Source of the DNA: Haematococcus lacustris
Taxonomy: Eukaryota > Chlorophyta > Chlorophyceae > Chlamydomonadales > Haematococcaceae
Length of the DNA: 64,000 nucleotides
Assembly (NCBI GenBank): GCA_030144725.1
Contig: JASKMD010000013.1
Span: 3,124,322-3,188,321, forward strand
Direction of reading: 5' to 3'
The translations under genes were made by a program, and so were the position numbers. Shown piece by piece: positions 56,201-64,000 of the stretch (position 1 is the stretch's first letter; each line of letters opens with the position of its first letter). The notes under the pieces were generated by a model, which was not told the origin of the DNA, made no database searches, and was given only the letters and a program-made list of their open reading frames with translations.

Positions 56201-58782
56201 ACTGCTTGCTGCTGCTTGCGGGTCAGCCCTTACCCTCCACTCCTCAATCCCACTCTGCCCACCACACACTGCTCACCTTCACGCACGGCTTGCTGGAACA
56301 GCCCTTAAGCCCCACTGATCACCCCACTCTGTTGCTGCTGGCAGGCGGTGAGCGCATCTTGGATGTTTTTGAGGTCAAGTTGAAGGAAGCCATTCAGAAG
56401 CTGCCCTTCCAGAAAATCCTTACGCTGAAGAATGTGCAGAATGTGGTGAACGAGGCAGACGGCTACCAGCCGCACATCATTGCACCTGAGAATGGTTACC
56501 GGTGAGGTCGACAGGAGGTCAGGGGGGGAGGGAGGAGGGGCACGAGGGTCAGGGGAGGGAGAGAGGAGAAGGGGCAGTAGGGAGGGGAGCAAGGTGGAGG
56601 GGAAGGAGGGGCATTGGTCAGCGACGAGTTTGCAGACTATTGAAAGCACAAAGGTCACACCGGTCGCACCAGGCATGAGCATGTCATCAGAAAGGCGAGT
56701 AAAGTGTGATGTCCCCATGTGCTGAAACCTGCCCTGCCTTACTGCTGCTGAGCCTGGCTGTTGCAGCACCTGTTCATGCGTGCCCCTCCTTCCCCCCACC
56801 ATGCTGACCCTGTCGCCTCCCTCCCCTCGCTGCACTCTGCCGCACCCTGCACTCTGCCGCACCCCACCCCACCCCACCCCACCCCACCCCACCCCACCCC
56901 ACCCCACCCCACCCCACCCCACCCCACCCCACCCCACCCCACCCCACCCCATTCCTCCCCACACCCACCACCCTCGCCCCTTGTGTGCCCCCTGCTGCCC
57001 TGCAGGCGACTGATTGAGGACGGCCTCAGTCTGCTGCGTGACCCCGCCTTCCAGGCCATTGAGCAGGTGCACCAGATCTTGAAGCACATCGTCACCCTGG
57101 CCATCAACCACCCCAGCTGCGCCGACCTGCAGCGCTTCTTCAACCTCAAGGCAGAGGTGGTGGCCAACGCAGCTGACACCCTAGGTGCGGGCAGGGGCAG
57201 CGGGCTGAGCAGGATGAGGTGGTGTGGGAGGGTGAGGAGGGAGCCGAGCTGTCAGTGGATTGAGCCCTTAATCGGCATGGGAACGCATGGGCACTCAGCT
57301 GTTGTGAAGGATGCTGAGTTAGAGCTGGTGGGTCTCCTGCCTCCCTCTCTCCTAGCTACTACTGACCTCCACCCCATGTCCTCACTCTGACCTCACTTTG
57401 ACCTCACCCCCAGCCCTCCTGCTGACCTCCCCCTGCTTTGCTACCCCTACCGCCCCTACACCGTAGACAAGCTGCGCAAGGAGGCAGACTTGATGGTCCG
57501 CACCCTGGTGGACATGGAGGCCAGCTACCTGTCAGCTTCCTTCTTCAGAGAAATCGTCAGCGCAGAGAGCTATGCCTACGACCCCTCGCGGCCCAAGCCT
57601 GCCTTCGTGACCCTGACGGGGGAGTTGCTGTTTGAGAAGCGGTGTGTGCAGGGCAGGGCAGCAGGCGGGGCAGCAGGCGGGGCAGCAGGCAGGGCAGCAG
57701 GCAGGGCAGCAGGCAGGGCAGCAGGCAGGGCAGCAGGCAGGGCAGCAGGCGGGGCAGCAGGCGGGGCAGCAGGCGGGGCAGCAGGCGGGGCAGCAGGCGG
57801 GGCAGCAGGCGGGGCAGCAGGCAGGGTAGCAGGCAGGGTAGCAGACCAGTAGCAGCACAACCTGGCGCTGCAGGTCAGGGGGAAGGGAGGGAGGGAGGCG
57901 CAGCAGTAGAAGCGGCGTGACCTGATTTGATCGGCCTAACCAGGTGGTCCGTCTGATTGGCTCCCCGCCTTGTGATGCTTAGTCCCATCCACCTGTACCT
58001 GACCTTGACTCCTTGAGCTCAATGCATCCACTCAGCTGCTGTGGTTGCTGCTGACTGCTGCCCTCCTCTCTTGGCCACGAACCCATACCACCGTTCATGG
58101 AACTGCTCCACAATGTGCTATGGCCTACCTATCTGCTCCGCCCTGCTGCGGCCTAGCCTGCTGCTCTGCCCTGCTGGCCCCCAGGTATGACACCTTGCCC
58201 CCAGCGGATGCCCACCTCCAACGCATCGCGGACCATGTCAGCGCTTACCTGCAGATCGTGAGGTCGCAGCTGCTGGCCACGGTGCCAAAGGCCATCGTGC
58301 ACTGCATGGTGGGTGGAGAGGCGGGTACGATGGGGCTGGTGTTTCACTAAACACACCATGATGGATGCCAGCTTGGTGTGCATGACATGGTCTACTCTAT
58401 GCCTAACTTCCATGTGCAGCGTGGACCGCATGTCCCAGGCACAGTGTGACTACGGTGTGATTCAATCCCTCATCCACCGTCATGGACACCTCTAGGCTTA
58501 CAGACGTACTTGTTGTGCACACACATGACACACTAATGCGATTTGTTTGCAGCCTCCTGTGATCACACATCATACTGTCCTAGTGTGACTCGCGTCCTGC
58601 AGGTGGTACCCTCCAAGGAGTCCCTGTTGGCGGACTTCCAAGAGGAGGTGGCAGGCAAGGAGGAGCCGCAACTGCGCCGCCTAATCAACGAAAGCGACGA
58701 GATTGCAGAGCAGCGCGATAGCTTGAAGAAGCGGTTGGTGCTGCTGACTCGCGCCTCCAAAGAAATCGCGGCGTTCATGTAG
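53203..58782 (+). CDS. DRP: Dynamin-related protein (DRP1-like), 5' end lost at gap
   Basis: Nine visible exons in phase: 53203-53333, 53857-53935, 54736-54826, 55418-55557, 56345-56501, 57006-57184, 57467-57641, 58185-58308, 58603-58782 (418 aa). Dynamins are large GTPases that constrict membranes in vesicle scission, cytokinesis or organelle division. Seen: G4 GVLTKVDIMDRGTDC, VVNRGQADLN, the middle/stalk stretch [20 protein letters not shown] and LVDMEASYLSASFFRE, then the GTPase effector domain from YDTLPPADAHLQRIADHVSA to RLVLLTRASKEIAAFM and the stop. There is no PH domain or Pro-rich tail, as in plant DRP1. G1-G3 (P-loop, switch regions) are missing because they lie in the 500-N gap. 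All junctions are GT-AG. Confidence 0.88.
55010..55260. repeat. Pyrimidine-rich minisatellite in a dynamin intron
   Basis: Repeats of CCCCTCCTGCCCCTTTTCCT with a variable CCCTTCTCCCCTCCTC part, about 36 bp per unit, C/T only on the sense strand, upstream of the acceptor at 55417. Confidence 0.9.
56865..56950. repeat. (CCCCA)n microsatellite in a dynamin intron
   Basis: About 17 CCCCA units on the sense strand, about 55 bp before the acceptor at 57005. Same motif as in two MnmE introns. Confidence 0.95.
57650..57842. repeat. 12-bp GGGGCAGCAGGC/AGGGCAGCAGGC minisatellite in a dynamin intron
   Basis: About 16 units beginning within 10 bp of the donor at 57641. Two unit types (GGGG and AGGG starts) occur in blocks. 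In-frame translation gives AGGA or GQQA repeats, which are not part of the protein. Confidence 0.93.
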
Positions 58783-59811
58783 ACATGCGCCAGCCAAAGC
58801 CATGTCAGGGGTGACAATGGCCTTGCGACCTTGACGAACTGCCACCGTCACGTCTATGCTTGCATGGTGGTGTGTTTGTTACAGTGCTTCTGCACCCAAG
58901 CAACCACAAGATCAGTATTTAGTATATACGCCGGTGTGGGAGTGGTGCGCAAGAGCCGCACCAACGGAAGTGTGTGCATCTCTGCCTTTTGTTCCGCCTC
59001 TCTGACTATTGTTGCGCACATAGGATAGAAAATAGAAGGAATGTTTAGATGACTTGATCTATCCATCTGTTGAGCGTATTTCGCACATATCTTTCAAGGA
59101 GGTGCCATTTGGATACTCCGTCAACAGAATAAGCCTGACCCAGCCTTTCCTGTCTTTTCTCAAGGTACGTTCCAGCAGTTGAGATAACCTATTTGTCACC
59201 GTTGACAGGCTCAGCAACGACTGTTGTAGGTAGGAGAAGTCGCGCAAGAGTCTTTCATTGACAGCACAGTATTAACTTGGCTGTCTTGCAACGCTTCACC
59301 CCGCATCACTACAGCTGACGGCTGTAGTAAGCATTTGGCAGGAGGGCAGGTGTGGCAGGAGCTTCAGCTTCTGACGAACAGATCGCATCATGCCATGTCC
59401 AATCGCAGCTCATGTAATGTCTCGTCTACTACTCTCCTCCCACATGCTCTCAAGGTGATGTCTGACCAGGTCGTTGCTGGTCGAACAGAACAAATTCTAA
59501 AGATCAATAGTGGGTTACTGCTGTCATGTCCATGTGGGCTAGGTAGGCAACAGATGCGCTCCTGGACCCACCCCTCTCGATTGCACTGCTCTCGCAGAGC
59601 ACCACCCCATTCCAGGTGTGGTACACAACGCATGCACTGGGCGCACATGTGTGCAAGGCAGCCCACCTCCCACCCTCATTTGAGATCCCTACAGCGCCCT
59701 CAGCAGGGTGCGCCTCTCCCTTAGCCTCAGCAGCTAGACCAGTGCTGGGTCTTGGCATCAGGCCCAGGCCCCTCACTCAAGACCCTCTGCCCCAGCTCCC
59801 CAGCATCAGGC
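58783..59811. other. Convergent intergenic region (dynamin and NTT 3' ends)
   Basis: Dynamin ends at 58782 on plus and NTT at 59812 on minus, so both 3' UTRs lie here. No gene is recognised. Confidence 0.45.
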
Positions 59812-62778
59812 TCAGGCCTCCTTCATGCCCTCCATGGTGTTCCCGGTCTCCTGCTGCAGGGCAGTGAACTGCTTGTTCAGGGAGGCGGCGGCGCCGATCC
59901 AGACTAGCACGATGGCCAGCAGGATGCCACCCAGGTAGGGGGTGGAGGCCGCCAGGGAGCCGAAGCCAATGATCATGAACTGCTGGATCAGGGCGCCGCC
60001 AGACTTGCCCAGCGGGTTGCAGATCACGTCAATGGCAGCCTTGCCCTGTAAGCAGCAGAGGGGGCAGAGGGGGCGGTGCAGTGGAGTCAGAACATGCACA
60101 CACAACCACTGTGAGCCTTCACGGCTGCAGCACATGCACTACAACTCCTCAGTCTAATACAACAGTATCAGAGCTTGCAGGAGTTCCCAGCCACCTGCCC
60201 CATCCCCATGGAAATGTATCCCGCCCTGGGTTGCAGAGGCTTGCACAAGGCTTGACCTAGTTACTAGTTACAACAGAGACGCACAGCAGCCACTGAGTGA
60301 ATCCTGAGCTAGTGCCACAACATCACAACAAAATCACACAGCACTGCGGCTCTACCTTGGTCTTGACCTCGTCCTCCAAGGGGATGTAGGCCATCTCCTT
60401 GCAGGGGTCGAACAGGGAGTACTTGGAGGACTTGGAGAAGATGTTCTGGGCAGCGCCCACCAAGACCGCAGCATACAGGGGCGTTAACCCCAGGCTTGCC
60501 AGCCAGGGCTTGACGCTGTCGCTGAACAGCACCAGGCTGAAGAAGATGAGGCCGGTGAGCAGCAGCATGACGGGCGTGATGAGGGCGGCAACTCCCCAGC
60601 CAAACTTCTTGAAGATGACGCGGGACAGGAGCATCATAGCGAAGGTCACAATGCCGGTGGCGGTGGAGAACTCGCCCATGAAGGCGGAGTACTCGTTGGG
60701 GTTGGGGAACTGGGCCTTGATCTTGCTCTTCCAGGTCACCTCCACAAGGTTGATGGAGATGCCGTAGGACACCACCTGCGACAAGCAACCCGCCAGAGCA
60801 TGCGCCTGGTGCTCAGGCCTAGAATTCCTACTTCACCCTGTGCTGCTCTACAGACCATGCTGCCACCCACTATGCCACCCTGCAGCAGGGCAGGAACTGC
60901 TGCCCTCAATGCACACATGCCATTGCTGAGGGCGCTGTGACAAGTTAAGCAGGCTGAGCATGTTGAGGATGCAGGTCGCCTAGCTTCTCGTGTACTTGCC
61001 ACACGCTGTACGTGAGCCACCCCATTAGACTCACCAGCAGGGCAAGGTCACGAATGTAGGGGGAGGCTGCCAGGAAGGCAAAGGACTCGCCCACGCTCAT
61101 CTTGGCCTTGACCTTCTTCTTCTTCTCGCGCAGGCTCTTGATCTGGGGCACCACCTTGCGCTGCAGACCCCAGTAGATGGCGGTGATGAGGGCGCCACCG
61201 ATCACCACCATGCCCATGAGGCCGTTCAGGGAGATGGCCCAGCCATCCACGCCAGGAGGCAGGTTGGCACGCACCTGTGAGCCACCAGGTTCAAGTGTCA
61301 CTCACTGCTAGCCATGCACACATGCAAGCATCACGACCAGGCACAAACCCATGACTAGCTGAGTCATGCTTGGCAAAGGACATGACAATCGTGATACATG
61401 TACATACACATTCACACAAACATACACACCGTAGTGATCCCAAGCTTTCTGGCCCTGAACACTCCCCGTTCCCCATTGATAACTAACTGAAAACACCATG
61501 GCAGCTGTGCCCCGCAGCTCTGCACAACCCACACACCAGGGAGAAGTACTTCACGGCCTGGCCAGAGAAGATCAGCGCGACGTTGGCACCCAGGCCAAAC
61601 AGTGGGTAGAACTGGGAGGCCTCCTCCACTGTGGTGATCTGGTTGGCAAAGCCCCAGAACAGGACTGACACAACCACAGACCCCCACAGCTCTGCCATCA
61701 CGTAGAACAGGCAAAACGTCCAGTTACGGATGATGGCAATGGGCCCGGCAAATCGAGCTCCGGCAGACTCCAGAAGGTTCTCGCACCAAGCTGCACAGAC
61801 AGGAGGGCAGCTATTCTCAGGTCCATCATTAGCAACTACTACATCAGTGACATCTGAGCTGCAAGCTTGTGTGTGTGTGGGGGGGGGTCGGGGGGGGGCT
61901 GCATGTTGAACTACTGCCAACTTGCCTGTGGGGTGCAGCATGTCCCGTAGAGGGTACATGAAGGCAGCGAAGGAGCCGAAGAAAATGATGAAAGGGATGA
62001 TGCACGCGTAGAACAGTGCTTCGGAGCTCAAGACATTCGCGAGCTGCGCATATCGCACGGTCCACACACAACCAGCTCCGGATTGAGTTGAGTAAGGTTT
62101 GGTGGCGGGCTGGACAATCCATTGGAGTTCAGCTCAAGACGGACCTTTGCGTAGCCGATGGTGAAGCCAATCGCCATTGGCAGGTTGACCCATGTCTTGA
62201 GGAAGGGAATAATCTCCGCGCCAGAGCCAGGTGCTGTCACAACTAGCACATCCTGTGCGGCAACACAGGGGTGCGATGTGAGGAGGAGCGGACACACCTG
62301 CAGACTTTAGTCAGCTCTCTGCGCGGTGAGCCAGCGCTGTCTGCACCTTGGTATCGCGAAGGATGGTGTAGTTGAAGAGAATGCAAAAGAACATGAGGCC
62401 AAGCGGGATGATCTTTGCCCAGGTTAGGGCCTCGAAGCCAAAGTACTTCTTGACGGGCGCAGCATCCCCGCTGGAGGCTGCTTGAGGTGCCACTGACGGC
62501 ACAATCTCGGCCACTGGCTGGGGCGATGGCGCCAGGAAGGGCCTGGGCAGCTCGCTGCTGCTGCCAGTCAGAGGTGACTGCGAACAGGATCGCCGAATTT
62601 GCTAGGCTCGCCTCCAATCAGGACCAATATATGCTTGAGCGGCACGAAATCCTGATCAGCGCACCTTGTATGGGCCCGCTGCGGACACCCTGACCACGCG
62701 AGGGGCCAGGTTGGGCACAGCCCGAGGAGTTCGAAGAGACGACAGACCGAGCTGGGGTTTCATCAGGAGGCTGGCCAT
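59812..62778 (-). CDS. NTT: Plastidic ATP/ADP translocase
   Basis: Eight exons in phase: 62665-62778, 62347-62577, 62145-62252, 61926-62043, 61537-61790, 61035-61274, 60356-60775, 59812-60045 (572 aa). It exchanges ATP for ADP across the plastid inner envelope and supplies ATP to the stroma. Seen: an N-terminus with Arg, Ser and Val and no acidic residues (transit peptide, about 40 aa), YTILRDTKDVLVVTAPGSGA, WVNLPMAIGFTIGYAK, LFYACIIPFIIFFGSFAAFM, FCLFYVMAELWGSVVVSVLF, a KKKKVKAKM basic loop, TWKSKIKAQFPNPNEYSAFM, DPCKEMAYIPLEDEVKTKGK and DVICNPLGKSGGALIQQF. About a dozen hydrophobic segments fit the 12-helix bacterial/plastid NTT family, not the mitochondrial carrier family. Odd: the intron after exon 61926-62043 uses a GC donor (ACAG|GCAAGT); phase to AWCENLL holds only so. 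Confidence 0.95.
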
Positions 62779-64000
62779 GATGGTAGCTCGGGAGAGGCGC
62801 GGGGTATGGAAGGCTGCGCGCCCACCGCACGTTTGCCCTCCAATCCTTAACGACCAAGTTAACGACCAGCCAAAACCTCCAACATGTTTATGGGTGCCGC
62901 CATCGTCGGTCCTGATATATATTCGATGATTCATGACTGTGGTAAGCACCCTTGGTGGCCCAGTCCCCTTACCTTGATACACCGACAATACCGCAGGCTA
63001 CCGCAGGATACCGCATGCAGGAGGGTTTGTCAACCCCTTGGAACCGCAATGACGCGCCAGCCCACTCGGCTGCCGTAATGACAGTCAAGAAGCGCAAGCA
63101 CATCGCGCGTAGACCTAGCGCCTCGGCTAGCCATGGCGCAGGTGACACGCGATACGCCTCCTCGCGTCACTTCACCACTTACAAGCATTGAAGTCGGCAT
63201 GTTACCTGCAGCAGAGGCCCAGGCTGGGCACCTAGAAGCATGGCAGCTGGCAGGCAGAGCAGGCAGTACAGGCCCCACATCTCAGCTCTCTTGTCCCTCA
63301 CTAGGGCCTCCATTTGAGCCGGATCAGAAGTACCCACTAGGTCACCCCCGCCATTGGCTGCACCCCCATGGCTCAAGAGATAACTTTCTTACTCATTTCT
63401 GCACGGATGAGGCCGCCGATTTGTGCGATGAGCTAGTAATGGCCCGAATAGAGTGCAGCCAGCCCCAGCGGTTTGCCGGGTGGCTGGCCCCCAACACGCG
63501 ACGTGTTCTGGAGCGTCGCAGACACATTTAGCGACGGCATTAGGCAGCCTGGACCCAGAGCGGCGTGAATGGCGCATCCTGACTGGACATGCCAACTTTT
63601 CAGGTTAGCACGCATCAGTGCTGCAACGTCCTAGCACGAATCGAGACCCACTCCCAAGCTCACCTGCTGCTTCCCGGCCTGCTTCCTTGCCCCCCGCTCC
63701 AAAGTGTCACCTTTTGTCATCAAACGGCGCCTCTGCAGGTCGATGGCATTGTGGGTTGGGAGCGTGACCGCGATTGCGGATTGTCGCTGAAAACAGGTTC
63801 AGTCCACATGTTGCAGCCATTTTTAGGTTGCACAAGAGTTCCTGATTACTGGTGCTTGTGGCTTCTGAGCAACCACGAACGGCAAGAATTAGTGAAAAAC
63901 ATGCAGACACTGAGCTGTGAGAAGTGTTTGCCGTTGTGCAGGCCTGTAAACGCCATGGTTACCAAGAAAAGGGGGGTGATGGCTAGATGTGCCGGTGCGC
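62779..64000. other. NTT 5' flank and right-edge sequence
   Basis: The NTT promoter should be just right of 62778. At 63078-63142 a plus-strand start, MTVKKRKHIARR, runs to a GT donor (GCGCAG|GTGACA) and could be a first exon. From about 63740 a plus-strand frame after CTGCAG stays open to the window end (VDGIVGWERDRDC and on). Neither has recognised homology, so no gene is called. Confidence 0.3.
63282..63340 (-). repeat. Dispersed repeat, copy C (short)
   Basis: About 58 bp, inverse to 8571-8628, with GGTACTTCTGATCCGGCTCA and the shared translation GTSDPAQMEALVRDKRA. The sequence beyond it differs, so only the first part of the repeat is present. Confidence 0.8.

Overview
The window looks like nuclear DNA of a GC-rich green alga (Chlorophyta, Volvocales/Chlamydomonadales type; Haematococcus is my best guess, by inference only). 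The reasons are short exons (about 45-560 bp) split by many GT-AG introns, G/C-rich simple repeats in the introns, Ala/Gln/Ser-rich low-complexity inserts, and a gene set typical of algae: an LCIB/LCIC-family CO2-concentrating protein, a plant organellar DNA polymerase, a plastid-type ATP/ADP carrier and a SelM-type selenoprotein. Two runs of exactly 500 N (10597-11096 and 52499-52998) are assembly gaps of placeholder size. Operons and ribosome-binding sites do not apply.

Layout, left to right: LCIB/LCIC-family gene (minus, 846-2610, 3' end off the window); GroES/Cpn10-type co-chaperonin (minus, 3461-4705); remnant of a LINE-type reverse transcriptase (minus, about 5215-5720); a Fanzor/TnpB-like transposon ORF (plus, 6372-8365) with related repeat copies on both sides; tRNA-Ala(AGC) (minus, 9057-9129); a gene-poor stretch with a gap; the 16-kb, roughly 25-exon organellar DNA polymerase gene (minus, 12269-28177); histidinol-phosphate aminotransferase (minus, 29294-34779), divergent by 114 bp from a SelM-like selenoprotein gene with an in-frame TGA (plus, 34894-37722); a candidate Erf4/Golgin-A7-like gene (minus, 40199-42406); MnmE/MSS1 tRNA-modification GTPase (plus, 42882-52370) whose longest introns hold simple repeats and a hAT element with perfect 8-bp target-site duplications; a dynamin-related protein whose 5' end is lost at the gap (plus, 53203-58782); and a plastid ATP/ADP translocase (minus, 59812-62778).

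The genes do not form one pathway, but at least five of nine encode probable organelle proteins (CO2 concentration, protein folding, organelle DNA replication, organelle tRNA modification, adenylate import). I rebuilt exons by hand from splice sites, reading-phase agreement and family motifs. For LCIB, Cpn10, the selenoprotein, HISC, MnmE, NTT and the dynamin gene every visible junction keeps phase. Six introns are only in phase if their donor is GC rather than GT.
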